From: Progne subis subis
Lineage: Eukaryota; Chordata; Aves; Passeriformes; Hirundinidae
NCBI GenBank assembly: GCA_022316685.1
Contig: JAKJHU010000663.1
Coordinates: 1 to 64,000 of the forward strand
Reading direction: 5' to 3'
Length of the DNA stretch: 64,000 nucleotides
This document shows, in pieces, positions 23,601 to 36,147 of this stretch (its first letter is position 1; every line of letters begins with the position of its first letter). The position numbers were made by a program, and so were the translations under genes. The notes below the pieces were generated by a model. The model ran no database searches, was not told the DNA's origin, and was given only the letters and a program-made list of their open reading frames with translations.

Positions 23601-26300
23601 TTCCCCCATGAAGTCCAATGCTGTTCATGTTGAGCAGGGTCCCCTGTCCCCCAGAATCCCCTCAGTGCACCTGGAGCCACAGCCTCCACCAAAGGATGTT
23701 CCACAGGATTGACCCCAGAGCCTGACACAGGGACAAGGGGCTGGGCTGTGTGACCAGCACATCAAGAAACCTGCATGATCCAGGTCACTGTGGCCTGGCT
23801 TGGGTTCCCCAGGGCAGGAAGATGTCTGGCAGCTGCAGCAGGGTTAGGGAAGGGCTCCAAGGTGGGGCTGGAGCCCTTTGGCTCTGAGCAGAGGCTGAGG
23901 GAGCTGGGCTTGTCCAGCCCCGAGCAGGGAAGGCTGAGGGGCTCCTCATGCCAGCCTGGCAGTGCCACCGAGGAGGTGATGGAGAGCACAGAGCCAGGCT
24001 CTTCACTGGGGGCCTGGTGGGTGACAAAAGACAATGATATAGGGTGAAAGAGGGGAGCTTCAGCCAGGACAGGAGGAAACCTTTATTCCCATGGGCTCAG
24101 CCAGATGCTGAGATGCTGCCATCTCCCTGTCCTTTGGGATTTTCCAATCCAGACCAAATCAAGCCTTGAACCACTTGGTCTGGCCCAGTTTCTGACAGCT
24201 TGGGCTGCTGACTTGCTGAGGTCCTTTCCAATTCAGCTCTCTAATGATCCTGGGACAGTGCTGCTCCCTGTTTTACACTGGAGCACAGCAGATGGGACAG
24301 GAGCCCTGCAGGGCTGTACAGGACCTGCAGCTTGCGAGGTGCACAAGCACATCTTCATTAGCTGGGTCATTTGAGCACTCTTAATAAACATTAAAATTTT
24401 CTGAACAGGGGAAACCAGGAATTTCCTGGATTTGTACAATGGAAGGAGAAGGAAACCTTATCTTCCACTCTCTTTGTGTCACTGGCTGGACTTCTGTTTT
24501 TCATGGGGCTGTGCCTTCCCTTGGTTTTGTTGGCTGACAATAAATGAACATCCCTCTGTGTCTCAGGCAGCTCCTTCTGCAAGGAAAGCAGGTGGGAGTT
24601 GGTGCCAAGGAGCTGAAAGCTGCTGGTGCAGCCTGGAGTGGAGGAAGCTCAGATTGGCACAAGGCTGCTCTGAGTCCCTGGGGCTGGATGAGGGAAATGG
24701 TGGGGTGGGGGTAGGGACAAAGTGTGATTGATTGTCATCCATGAGGGGTCTTGATTTTCATATTTATTCAGAGTGCACTAGGAGGTGCTCAGGATCAATA
24801 TCAACTGGGATTGCTGATATCAATCTATAAACAAGAAAAGAAAATTAAATAGGACAAAAATCTCCCTGCTTTTTTTTAAAGATATACTATATTATACTAT
24901 GTATTATATGTTCTTTGAATGCACTTCTGAAATGTGTACAATTAACCACAGAAGAATTGAAGAATTTAAATTAAATTGTTCCCAAGGGCTTGTCTGGTTT
25001 TGGGTGTTTTGAAATATTAATGAGCCTTTGGCACTGAATTCCTGAACTGAAGAACTGAAGACTGAACAAGCCTCTGGGGAAGCAAAACTGATCAGGGAAC
25101 CTCCAAGTTGCAGAGGATGCAACCTCAGCAAAGCAGATTGAAGAGATTCCAGGGGATTCCAGCTTATAAAGAGCCGTGAGCTCACGTGCAGGCACAGGGG
25201 CTCCATGGTGGCATCTGAGGGGTCTCTGGGCTCCTGAGGATCTGTTTGGCCACATTTCATTCACAGGGGTTCCATGGGGACATCCCAGGGGTCCTTAATC
25301 TTCCTAAGGGTCATGAGGTGACAGACAGTCACAGAGCTGCACAGTGACAACAGAGGTGTCTGTACACTGCCAAGGAGCCAATTTGTCCCAGGCAGTGGCA
25401 GGAGTCCACTGGTGACATCCCTGTGCTCCTAAAGAACAGTGAGGTCACAGACACTCACAGGGCTCCATGGGGACATCCCAGGAGTCTCCAGGCTGCCAAA
25501 GAGCCGGGATGTCACAGACACAGGGGTTCCTGTCATGGGCACAATGGGAGCTTCAGGCACAGTTTATTAAAGAAGCTCCTGTTGGGTTATGAGGTGCAGA
25601 AAGGATTGCCAACACCCCAAATATAACCCCAAGCTCCCCAAACCAAGACCCCCAGGCGTTACAAAATCCTGTGAGAGGATGCTAGGAGTGGCTGGATCCA
25701 ATCCCAACACCAGATGTTGCCAAGGATTTATGTGTAAAGAATTACACAGCTGGTATAGAAACTTTGTACAACTTTGTCCCACAGCATTCAGGATGGCAAA
25801 CCAGAAGTATTTGTGTACATATAGATATGAGTGATGATGATCCTGATTAGACAGAAAGGTCTTAATCAGAATTATTTACTCCACAGTGTAGGAGCTGTAA
25901 CACCTATTTTATTATAGTGCTCTAGGAAGCAATTTTGAAGCAATTGTATTAAAGCAAAATCAGTTATTAAGCAGAGATGGGTGTCTCTCCATCACATCCT
26001 AGGGTGTCACATCCCAGCGGACCATGGGCAAATCTCATCAGCTCAGCCTCAGGAAGTGACCTTGAGGGGTGTCCTCATTCCACAGGGGAATCGCCACATC
26101 CCCAAGAAGGGAACTGTCAGGAGATGCTGCAGTTAAAATTTGGGATAGAGCTTTCCTAGTCTGTTGTGCTGCCCTGTCAGTCAGATGTGCCCAGGCTGTG
26201 CCAGCTCAGCAGCTCTGCAGAAGCTCTCACTGGTGTCACTTGGTTGTTCCTTTCTCTGGGCATTTTTCCAGCTCTGCCACAGCTTCAGCTCCCTCTCAGG
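23600..26300. other. Arm sequence without recognised genes
   Basis: It pairs with about 54,360-57,190 and, over 23,710-25,925, with part B of the third copy (3,952-6,060). A degenerate tandem repeat is at 25,230-25,530 and an AT-rich stretch at 24,830-25,010. No exon-like structure was seen. Confidence 0.5.
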
Positions 26301-26812
26301 ATGCTGAACTTCGGGATGGAGGAGTCAGGCTGCTTTCAGCATTATTCACCCCAAAAAGAAGCATGACCCCTGCTTCCTCATTTCCCACTGGGGACTTTGC
26401 AAACAGAGCCTTGTTGGAGTTGTCTGAGCCCATTGCAGGCAGAGCCTCCTGCTCCAGCAGGAACTGCCTTTCCTGTGCCATGGCCAGGCCAGGTCCCGCT
26501 GCAGGAAAAGCCCCAGGCCAGCCCCAACACAGTGAAGGCCTCGGGCACAAGTGCAGAGTGCTGGGAGCTGTGCCAGGAGAGCCTGGGACACCAAAGGCAC
26601 CTTGGCAGCAGCAGCTCCCTGCAGGCCATGGCCAGAAGCCTCCCTTGGCAACCCGGCCTGGTGGCCACCACTGCAGAGCTGCTGGGGCAGGGGCTGATTT
26701 CTGCCTGGGCTCTGCCCCAGCCCACAGAGTGTGAGCTCAGCCCTGACTCGGGCACAGCCCTTGTGCCTGGGCCCTGCAAAGCCTAAAGGTCACCTGTGCC
26801 ACTCTGGTGCCC

Positions 26813-26915
26813 ATCCCTGGATCTGGCACTGTCACTTCTGTACTCGCTGGTGCCTCCAACACTGAACCCCCTCATCTAGAGCCTGAGGAACCAGGAGCAT
26901 GAGGATGGCCTGAGG
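26813..26915 (+). pseudogene. Olfactory receptor C-terminal relic
   Basis: The reading resembles the last third of TM6-TM7 of the intact receptor: PSLDLALS, then LYSLVPPTLNPLI, a stop, then SLRNQE. The conserved Tyr of NPLIYSLRN is a TAG stop. Everything upstream of this segment is unrelated to receptors, so only the 3' end survives. An inverted copy with the same stop is at 53,795-53,905. Confidence 0.85.
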
Positions 26916-29080
26916 AATATGACCACTCTGTGCTTTTCAGAAACAATCAATCAGATGGTGAATGGTCAGTGTTGAACCATGCTGGGGCTCTGCAGCTTGT
27001 GCCAGGGCTGATGGCAGGGGAAGGTTTGTCTGAAGGCCCTTGGGAGCTGCCAGGAGAACACAGGGCACCTGCAGGGACAGTGTGTGCCAGGGATCAGCAG
27101 GGAGTGGAGCTCCCTGGGCACAGGCCTGGCCAGGGTGGGCTCACCCCGAGATCAAGGACTGAATGTGTGCTGTGAGTCAAGAGAGCTCTGCAGCCCCAGG
27201 GGACACAGCAGGCACAGGGAAAGGAGTCTGGGCACGGGCTGGTCTGACCCTCAGGGAACTTCCCCAGGAGGATGCAGGGCAGCCCCAAGGCCATGGGGCA
27301 GCCCTGGAAGAAGGCAGGCACCTCTGAGCAGCCTCCATGGCCCCAGCAGAGCCTGTGTGCGAGGGGGTCAGTGCAGGGAGCAGCATCAGCTGCCTCTGTC
27401 TCCCAGCCTGAGCAGCAGAGCCCAGCAGAGGCAGCCCAGGGCCCCGGGCAGCACAGCCCCCGTGCTCTGCAGAGCAGCAGCCCCAGCTCGGGGCTGTGGG
27501 CAGCAGGGCAGGGGCTGCAGCAATGGCTGCTCAGGCCAGCACAGACGTGTTCCCCTGGCAAAGGCTCTGTGGGCAGCTGGCATGTGCCAGGAGCAGAGCA
27601 GGAGCCCGTGGCTGTGCAGAGGAGCCCTGGCAAGAGGCTGCCCTGTCCCTGGGGCAGCAGGAGCTGCCTGAGGAACCCCAGGGCCAACTCTGTGCTGCTG
27701 TGCTGGGCAGCGGGGCTGGCCCTGGGGCTGCATGAGCTGCCTGAGCTGAGCATGTCCTGAGCATTCCAGACACAGAGTGGCTGTCCCTGACCTCCAGTGC
27801 CTCCAGTTCCTGCTGCAGGGCCAGACAGGTCTGGGCTGCTCTGCAGGGCTGGGGCAGGGAGAGGAAAACAATGGACCCTTGATTATAAGAGTTCCTGCAT
27901 TGTCAGAATGATCTCCTTGGTTCCACACATCAGCTGGAGGAAGCTTTTATAGCCATGGACTAAAGAGCCTCTCACAGCAACTGGGAATTTCTGCTGGTAT
28001 GTCCAACTTTGCAGGCAATGAGGTGGGTAAGAAAACCCCAGGAAAACTTGGCAAGAAATCAGTAGCACATACTATAAGGCTTTTAGAGCAGGTATTTGTT
28101 TATTTGACATCAGGAGTGAGTGGGTAACTCCACCACACACTCACTTGTCTGTTCTTCACACAGTATTAGCTTTGATACTTTTTTTTTTAATGTTCACATA
28201 ATAATTTCCTAACTTTCATATTGTACATATTTTCTAATCACATGTTTATGTAAGCCCTTGTAGCACATGCGTGGTCTGTGCAAAGGGTGCACGTCACCCT
28301 CCTGGTGGTTGTTTTGATGAAGGCTCAGAAGACTTCCTGGGGCTTGAACTTATTGCCCCTGCTTCCTGCAAATGCTCTATAAGATTGCCTGCTCAAATAG
28401 CCAGGGGTCAGCTGTTTGCAGTTACTTTGTGTCATGGCTGGACACTGGCCCGCTGCCAGGCACCCACAAGAGTCCTTCACTCATCCTCCCCTGCCACAGC
28501 TGGGCAGAGAAGGAAAAAAATATTAACAAACACCTCATGAGTGAGATAAGGACTAGGAGAAATACTTCAAATGCAAAAAAGGCTCAAGTTGCAAAGTGAA
28601 TTTTAATACTAACAGAATCAGAGGAGTTTCAGAGGAGAATAATGAGAGGTAAGAGAAAGCCTTAAAACACCTTTTTTCCACCCAGCCCATCCCTCCTTCC
28701 CATGACAGCACAGAGAGACAGGGCATGGGAGTTTTTTCATTTCATCAAGAGATCTTCTTCTAGTGCTCTGGGAGAGGAGCTCTTCCCCCATGTGGACATG
28801 GAGTCCCTCCCACTGGATCCAGTTCTCCATGAACTGCCCAGCGTGGGTCCACTCACGAGCAGCAGCCCTACCGCACCTGCTGCAACGTGAGTCCCTCCCA
28901 CGGGCACACAGTCCTCCCAAACTGCTGCAGCATGGGGCTCTCCTCCCACGGGGTGCAGTCCTCCAAGGACAGGCTGCTCCAGCCTGGAAGCAGGGCCCCC
29001 TCTCTCCACCGGGTCTCCCACTGGATCACAGCCTCATCCAGGCATCCACCCGCTCTGGGATGGGCACCTCCCCAGGGGCT
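26916..29080. other. GC-rich to AT-rich arm sequence, non-coding as far as seen
   Basis: It pairs with about 50,880-53,795, but about 0.75 kb present on the right is missing here near 26,970. Long GC-rich frames exist on both strands at 27,084-27,928, overlapping each other. They look like compositional open frames. Confidence 0.5.
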
Positions 29081-29086
29081 GTGGGT

Positions 29087-29573
29087 GGATCTCTGCATCC
29101 CCATGGATCCCCATGGGCTGAGAGAGGATCTCTGCATCCCCATGGATCCCCATGGGCTGAGAGTGGATCTGTGCATCCCCATGGATCCCCATGGGCTGAG
29201 AGTGGATCTCTCCATCCCCATGGATCCCCATGGGCTGAGAGTGGATCTCTGCATCCCCATGGATCCCCATGGGCTGAGAGTGGATCTCTCCATCCCCATG
29301 GATCCCCATGGGCTGAGAGTGGATCTCTGCATCCCCATGGATCCCCATGGGCTGAGAGTGGATCTCTCCATCCCCATGGATCCCCATGGGCTGAGAGTGG
29401 ATCTCTCCATCCCCATGGATCCCCATGGGCTGAGAGTGGATCTCTGCATCCCCATGGATCCCCATGGGCTGAGAGTGGATCTCTGCATCCCCATGGATCC
29501 CCATGGGCTGAGAGTGGATCTCTCCATCCCCATGGATCCCCATGGGCTGAGAGTGGATCTCTGCATCCCCAAT
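29087..29573 (+). repeat. 39-bp minisatellite, 12 full units plus a partial
   Basis: Twelve near-identical units, each with GGATCT(C/G)T(G/C)CATCC, CCATGGATCC and CCATGGGCTGAGAG, are followed by a decayed unit. Because 39 is divisible by three and units lack stops, frames of 198-314 codons stay open on both strands. They encode 13-residue repeats and are not evidence of a gene. The homologous arrays have about 3.5 units (2,345) and 8 units plus a partial (50,545). Confidence 0.95.
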
Positions 29574-30099
29574 GGATATCCGTGGTGCCCCTGCTGCCAA
29601 AAACCAGGCCGTGCCAAACCAATACAGCTTGTTCTGCTGAATTTGCTGATTTCTGAAAAGAGCTTCATTCCCATTCCTTGTTACAAGGGAACTATTTCTT
29701 TCTGCACAGCTACAGCTTTTTACACAGTTCAAGCATTATCTTGTTGCCTCGGCATCAGGGCCCATCAGGCTGAGTCTGACCTGTCCTTTCTCCAAGCTGC
29801 AAACAGAACCTGCCCCCAGCCAGTGCCCTGAAAACAGGCAGGGTTCTGTAGGGCCAGGGAGAGTGCACACAGATTTGGGGTCTGTGAGTGCTGGCAGGGA
29901 GAGATCAGGCACAGGGAAACACCTGCAGGGGGAAAATCTCCAGGAAGCAGAGAGAGTCCCTGTCCCTGAGACCCATGGCCTCCAGTCCCTGCTGCAGGGC
30001 CAGACCTGACTCTGCTGCTCTGTGGGGCTGGGACAGGGGCAGGGAGAGTCTGGACTCTGCAGTGCCAGCCAGAGGAAAACAATGGACCTTTGGGTATAC

Positions 30100-30410
30100 A
30101 GGTCCCTGCAGTCTCACAATGGTCTCCATGGTTCCATGAGGCCATGAAGAGTAAAAATGGCTGCTTGATTCCTTGGGGCCACTCAATGTAACAATTTCAT
30201 CCTGGTTCCATAAGACCACAAAGTGTCACTATGGTCCACTTGGTTTCATGAGGTCCTGCAGTGCCACAATGGCCCCTCGGTTCTAAGAGCTCCTGCAATG
30301 GCAGAGAGGTGTCCTTGGTGACAGAGTGACACAAGTGACCCTTGGTCACACCAGGCCCCGCAGTGTCACACGGCACCTTTGGTTCTGTGGGGCCGCAGTG
30401 TCTGTTCTGC
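30100..30410 (-). repeat. 37-bp minisatellite, left arm, reversed
   Basis: This is the reverse-complement counterpart of 1,540-1,850 and 49,730-50,040. Diverged units are readable from CACAATGG and GGTTCCATGAGG words. Confidence 0.85.
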
Positions 30411-31070
30411 TGGTGAGCAGGGTCAGCACCAAAGACACAGACACAAAGTTCAGGAATTCTGTGATTTATTATAATGCAAAACTGCAAAGAATCAGCAAAG
30501 GAGAAGCTCAGCAATGCACCCAATCATCACTACCAAAGATTGCCTGCAGTGATTAAGAAAGAGACAGCACCAGGTCCCCTCAGACTTTCCCATCACCCAC
30601 ATCCACACATCAGCTGGGGGAAGCTGTCCCCGCCAAGGAGTGCAGAGCCACTCCTGGACACTGGGAATTCCTGCAGGTGCCTCCAGCCCCAGGTGAGGCT
30701 CCAACCTGGCTGTGAGAGGGCCCAGCTCTGACAGTGCTGAATAAACAAACTGACAGCACTTCTAGTGAAGGAACATCTGCTTTCATTCTCCTCTGGGGTT
30801 TCACCCAAAGCCTGGCCAGGGCTCAAGGAGGAACCAAGGGAGTTGACTTTGACCCTAAACTCCCAGACAAGGCCAGATGTTGGATTTCATGGCCTTGTCC
30901 AGTTTCTAAACACAGAAATGTCAATCCATTTTTTACTAATGAGTAGATACATCTATCACAGCTCTAAAGACCATGCATATTTCCTTATTGAGCAAATACA
31001 AAGATAACCTTTGGTTGGAAGGTTCATCCAGAGGTCTCCTTTGGCTCAGGGCCTGTTGTTCAGGCCTCAC

Positions 31071-31212
31071 TCAGGGCCTGTTGTCCAGGCCTTGGAACTT
31101 GAGGGACGTGGTTTAGTGCTGGGCTTGACACTGCTGGGTGAGCGGCTGGACTCCATGAGCTCAGAGGTCTTTCCCAACAGAAAGGATTCCATAATTCCAG
31201 GATTCCATCTGC
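31071..31212 (+). mobile_element. CR1 LINE 3' fragment, left arm
   Basis: This is the inverted counterpart of 717-842, ending in the GGATTCCATAATTCCAGGATTCC-like tail of CR1. It has the same ends in all three copies. Confidence 0.75.
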
Positions 31213-33700
31213 TGGATTCAGCCTGGTCCATGTTAGCAGCATTGCTTTGCTCAAAACATTTCCTCTTGCTCAGCTCTTGAGGCCTAAGGCTTCAGCTCCT
31301 TCAGTTCCTGGTGCTGAGCTGCTCACACTGAACGAGACAACTCATAGAGAAGAATACAGTTCATGCAATTCCTTCTGGACACTGAGAGGGGAGGCTGTGA
31401 AAACAGGAGCATTGTTTGGTGTGGCCTCCTCTCTGCCCTTCCCGCCTTTCAGCACTTTGAAGCAGCCAAGAGCTTTTTCCAAGAGTGCAATGAAGCAGCT
31501 GTTCCTGCTCCCAGGTCTGGCTCTTCCCAGTCTCTGACCTTGCCTGCTTTTGTCCCTCTTGCTGTGCCCTCTGTGCCCCCTGTGCTCGGTGGCTGCTGCC
31601 CAGCACTGTGGAACTGGCACAGATCCAGGGGTCGAGACCCTCCTTTCTCTGCCCTTGGAGCTGCCTGCTCACAGCAGCCTTTTCCATCTGGAAGCTGCAC
31701 GTGGAGAGGGAGTCCCCACCTCTGTTCCTTGCACAACCTCCAGGAGCCCAGGGCTGCCATCTCAAGTCCCTGCTGGCCCTGAGGGCTCCCAGGTGCCTCA
31801 GGCTGCTGTGACACCAGTGCACACGGGAGGGAAGAGTGGCAGGGGCTGTGCTGAAAGTCAGCTCCATGGGCTGCTGCTGCTGCTGCTGTGGGGGCCATTT
31901 GTGCAGCCGTGCCCCAGAGTGAGGGATCAGATCCAGGCACTGCTGCTGCTCCCTGGGGATCAGCCACCATTTCGTTGTTGCTGTCAGGGCCAGCAGAAGC
32001 GGTGGCTGGAGCAGCGGGTGCTGACAGTGCCCCAAGGCCCGGGGCTGGAGGGGTCCCTGGGCTGGGGCTGGCAGGGAGCTGCCCCTTGTTCTCCCTCTGC
32101 CTCCCGCAGAGCTGGGCCGGGCACAAGTGGGGCAGCACAGCAAACAGGGAGCCTGCCAGTCTCTTCCAGCCCTGTCTGCTCACAGTCTGGGCCTTGGAGC
32201 TTCAGGTGGACAAAGGCAGCTGCTTCTGCTCCCTCTGTGTGTCCCCGTGTTCAGCAGTGCTGCTCCATCAGTCTGTGCCCAGCAGTGGGGAAAAGCCTCA
32301 GCCCTGCAGGGCCTGAGCAGCTCAGCCAGCAGGAAGGGAGCTGCTCTACACAGGAACATGCAGCAAAGGACTGTAGCACCTGGTTCTTGGGCAGAGCTCA
32401 AATTCTGTGAGGGAACAACAAAATTGTTCATGTGCAGTGGTGCAACAGCAGTGCAGGTGCTGTGCCTGCAAACACATGGCTCAAGATATGCAAAAGAATT
32501 CTGCAACTCTTGACTAGAACAAGTTGTCACCAGTGCTGAACTCCAGTTATGTCCAAAGCACCCACTTTACACATCTGCTCGTCTCTGCTACATTTTTTCT
32601 TCAGGGTATCCAAACAAATCTAAACAGAAGAGAAGCATACATTTTGATTGTTTATCAGAAATGTATCTCATTTTGCTGTACATTCCTTTTTCAGGCTGTG
32701 CTGTCTGCTTAAAAAGAAAAAAAAGAAAACCAAATATACATGAAAGAGGAAAGCAAAATATAAATGTGTAGTGACAAATCTTATAGAACTTTGGATTAAG
32801 AGGCAACTGATCTTTTGAAAAAGAGAACTAAGTATTTATTTTGTAAATGTTTAGAATGCATGGATCCATCTTACTGATGTTAGCAACTTTTTTTAAAAAA
32901 AATTTTGGTGTATTTTTTCCAATATTAAGGTTTTTTTTAGTTGTGGTTGAAGCAATAGGAGAGTGAAAGATGGATTTTGCATGACAGTGTCTTGACTGTA
33001 AAAATGTTACAGTTTGAAACTTGGATGTAAAGTATTGCCAATGAAATTTCAAAATCCCAATGCATTGTGTGACAGCAGGTTTTCCTCGAGGATCTGCAGC
33101 AACACAAAGACTTCATCAGGGGGGTGGGGGGCTTGGGGCTTTGTCCTGTGCCCCTCTGAATGTCATGAAACAGGACTTAACCTGACACCAGCCCAGGTCA
33201 CCTTCTGCCACCGCAGCTCCTTGGACCTTGTGTCCCCCAGAGCAGACACAAAGTGTTTCTGCTGCACCCCCCATAGCATAAATCCACTGAGAGCTGGGGT
33301 TTTCCCAAGGCTTGTCTCCATTGTGCCATATTCCTAAAGAACCAGCAGCTCATGCTGATGAATATGGCGAGTTACACGGATGGTTGTCAGCTCCATTTCC
33401 TCCCTAGAAATCCTGAAACTGCTTCTGAATGCTGCTCCCTTCAGCTCTTGGACACCTATTCACACAGAGCTGGGAAAAAAAAATCCCCTGGCCACCAGCT
33501 TACAAGTGAGTTATGCCAAAGTTAGAGCTCTGTGGGAATCTCTATCCATTCTTATCCTTTTAATATATCTATAGGAGGGGGTGTGCACTGATGTGTCTTG
33601 TAGAGAAAGGAAGGAGTGTGCAAGCAACGTGACTGACACTTTCACTCTCAGTGTTCATTCCATACCCATGAGGACAAAAACATTATGGAAACCCTTGCAC
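31213..33700. other. Arm sequence without recognised genes
   Basis: It pairs with about 46,700-48,910. A GC-rich part (31,361-32,410) has overlapping open frames of 244-286 codons on both strands; indels between copies change the frame, so I do not call them. The part at 32,530-33,060 is AT-rich with poly-T and poly-A runs. Confidence 0.5.
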
Positions 33701-33702
33701 AG

Positions 33703-34020
33703 AAAAACCCTTCTGTCCATGGATAGAGAGACATCCAAGAGCCGCTGGCACACACACAGACCCTTCTATCCATGGATAGAGAGACATGTAAGAGTCCCTG
33801 GCACACACAGACCCTTCTATCCATGGATACAGAGACATGCAAGAGCCCCTGGCACACACAGACCCTTCTATCCATGGATACAGAGACATGCAAGAGCCCC
33901 TGGCACACACAGACCCTTCTATCCATGGATACAGAGACATGCAAGAGCCCCTGGCACACACAGACCCTTCTATCCATGGATACAGAGACATGCAAGAGCC
34001 CCTGGCACACACAGAGCCTT
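33703..34020 (+). repeat. 51-bp minisatellite, about six units, left arm
   Basis: Units read ACCCTTCTATCCATGG, then ATACAGAGACATGC, then AAGAGCCCCTGGCACACACAG. The last four full units are nearly identical and the first two diverged. Each typical unit contains the perfect 12-bp palindrome TATCCATGGATA. The unit length (51, divisible by three) keeps frames open on both strands. The right-arm array (46,450-46,680) has about four units. Confidence 0.93.
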
Positions 34021-35040
34021 TCCCCACAAGCTGCAGGACATGAGAACACAACCCTTGCAAACACTGAGTGCAAGCCACAGCTCTGGGTGCTCCCCATGAA
34101 GCTCAGCTCTGGCACCACTGTCTGCCCCAGACTCCAGGGGATGCAGTGGGAGCCCGGCTGGGCTCTGCCCTGGGGCCATCCTGCAGGCAGAGCTGGAAAC
34201 AGGGAGCATTTAGGTGCCACAAACAGCCAAGCCAGGGGCACAGGGCAGCTGCTCCAGCCCGGACTGCACTGCTGTGTGCTGTGCTCTGGGGCTGGGGCTC
34301 TGCATAGAGGGGACTGCACTGGTGTGTGCCAGAGGAGACAAAGAAGCTTCAGCTTTAGTCTAACTGAGCTGTGTGGGTGAGCTGGGAAGAGAGGGGAGGC
34401 TCAGGGGGATTCACAGAGCTCATGCTGCTGGAAGGATGAGGAAAAGCGAGAGGGAAGTCAGCAGTGAGGAGAGCTGAGGGCTGGAGAGCAGCTCTGAATG
34501 ACACTAAAATGCCACCCGACCTCTGCGACATTGCTATTCTGCCAGGTACAGGATGAGTCCCTAAGCCTGGGACTCGGTCTCCCTCATGGTGAGGGGCATC
34601 AAGGAAGGCAACAGTGGGATGGAGACTGCGATGGGCTGGGAACTCACTGGGGAAAAGGAGGGAGCAGTTGTGAAGTAAAAGGCAGCTGAGGGAGAGAACT
34701 GTTCAGTGAAGGGCTGAGCTACAGCTTGAGCAAGCTGAAAAATGTCGTTTGGAGCCATCCTAGATTGATTTCATTTCACAAGGTATTGAAACAGTTTAAT
34801 TTAGGGGGGGTGTCTTGTTTTCCCTTGGATATGTGCCATCTGCAAGCTTGAGCTCCACTGCCAAAACGCTCAAGCAAGTCTCTGCTGCAGGTCACAGCGT
34901 TTCTTCTTTGGCTGATTCCGGCCCGGTGCTGAGCTCCAGCAGAGCCCTGGCAGAGCCCAGAGCAGCCTCAGCATCCACAGAGCCCGGCTGCAAGGAGAGA
35001 AAGCAGAAACCGCCCATCAGCTGAAGGCTCCTGTGCCCTT
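34021..35040. other. Arm sequence between minisatellite and PIM pseudogene
   Basis: It pairs with about 45,450-46,450. Near 34,900-35,010 (minus strand) there is an acceptor-like AG followed by a short conserved frame ending in a stop, present in both arms. It could be a last exon related to the neighbouring pseudogene or chance. Confidence 0.4.
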
Positions 35041-36147
35041 GTCCCAGCCGCCTGCGGTGCCCAGGCCATGCTGGCGGTGCTCAGAGCGGTGCCCAAAGCT
35101 GCCCATCATTGCTGCCTTTGGCAGCAGAGCAGGAGGGCAGGACATGTGCCCAGCCTGCAGCCAGCCACGGCACATCCACCTCCTCAGCAGCTGCCCAGAG
35201 CAGGATGCTCCTGTGCTCGCTGCCATCTCCCAAAAGCTCTTATCCCACCCAACTCTTATGCCAAGAAGATGGGGACCCACCCCACGCCATCTGCTGCTGG
35301 AAGAAAAGCTGCTCCCAAAGGATGTCCTCAGCCTTCTCCTAGGGCACGGCCCATCCACGCCACAGCTGGTCCCAAGCACTTCCCCATCCACACTGGACAC
35401 TGCCTGGAAGGCTTCCTTTAGAAAAACAAACAACAAATTAAGGAAAATAGATTACAGATAAAAAGGGGAAACAAGGGAAAAGATAAAAGATTTTATGTCA
35501 GTCACAGGTTGAGGAAGGCCCAACCCCTGCATGCTAGGGAAAAACCCACCCACGGGTGAGGGAAGCCCATGCTTTCTCCTTCCCCCCTGCACTGCCCCCT
35601 AAAAGTGATGGTGATCCCAAAGCAAACAAAGGGAGTGGAGCAGCCCAAGCCCTTCCTTGCCTGCAAAGCAAAGCACAGGTGCACAGGTGCTGGAGTCCCA
35701 CCTCTGCTCCTGCCATGGGGGTTTGTTTGTGTCGGGCTGGCTGCCCCAGCCCCAACCCAGGGCACGGTGGGTGGTGGGGGCTGTTGGCAGGGCCAGGAGC
35801 CGACTCCCATTTCGTAACCACCCCAGCCCATGGCCCCAGCCCTGATACAAAGCAGCTTGGCAGCCCACTGAAGAATCAGTTGCATCAGCCCCAGCAAAGG
35901 GGGAACCTTAGCTTCCTGGCCAGGCTGTGCAATGCCCAAATCTGGAAGCATCCCCCTGTGTGTGGACTCATCTGCAAATTCACTGTGGAGCCTGGCTTTG
36001 AAGAAGGTGGCAGATTCAGAGTCCCTCATCTCCAGCTTTGTGCTGGACAGGTCAAGGAAGAGGTTGTCATCCTTGATGTCATCCTTGCTGTCTCCAGCAG
36101 CAGCAGCCCCACCTGGTACAGCTCCTCCAGGGACCCCTTCTCCTTCC
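35040..36147 (-). pseudogene. PIM-like kinase pseudogene, left arm
   Basis: It starts after an acceptor at 36,148 with the phase and wording of PIM exon 2 (GKEKGSLEELYQVG). Instead of the glycine loop the sequence then drops into a catalytic-loop remnant (DIKDDNLFLDLSSTKLE, then SATFFKARLHSEFAD), which matches [16 protein letters not shown]...[14 protein letters not shown] of the neighbouring gene. The glycine-rich loop, catalytic lysine, C-helix, hinge and DFG are therefore deleted or destroyed. The donor after this exon (35,971-35,970) reads AT instead of GT. Downstream, intron-like sequence and a decayed exon 5 edge (about 35,290-35,340, AEDILWEQLFF-like) follow the order of the intact gene. 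It is a tandem paralogue of the 36,424-38,436 gene, same strand. Confidence 0.75.

Noticed and set aside
24180..24250. Possible old CR1-like fragment (GGAAAGGACCTCAGC word)
   Set aside because: Only a short resemblance to the CR1 3' region; no tail or neighbouring CR1 words were seen.
27084..27928. Long GC-rich frames on both strands, mirrored at 52,195-52,871
   Set aside because: The composition is biased, the frames lie on both strands at once, and there is no domain or splice framework. I left them uncalled.
29087..29573. Possible CRISPR-like array
   Set aside because: Units are contiguous with no unique spacers, and the genome is a vertebrate.
28763..29831. Open frames of 198-314 codons on both strands
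   Set aside because: They are produced by the 39-bp minisatellite: unit length divisible by three and no stops in several frames. The copies at 2,345 and 50,545 have different unit numbers and no shared protein ends.
31361..32410. Overlapping 244-, 260- and 286-codon frames
   Set aside because: They overlap on opposite strands in GC-rich DNA, and the equivalent frames in the other copies (34-567 and 47,700-48,800) are cut or shifted by small indels.
33581..34380. Repetitive 17-residue peptide frames
   Set aside because: These are translation of the 51-bp minisatellite, open on both strands; no gene structure surrounds it.
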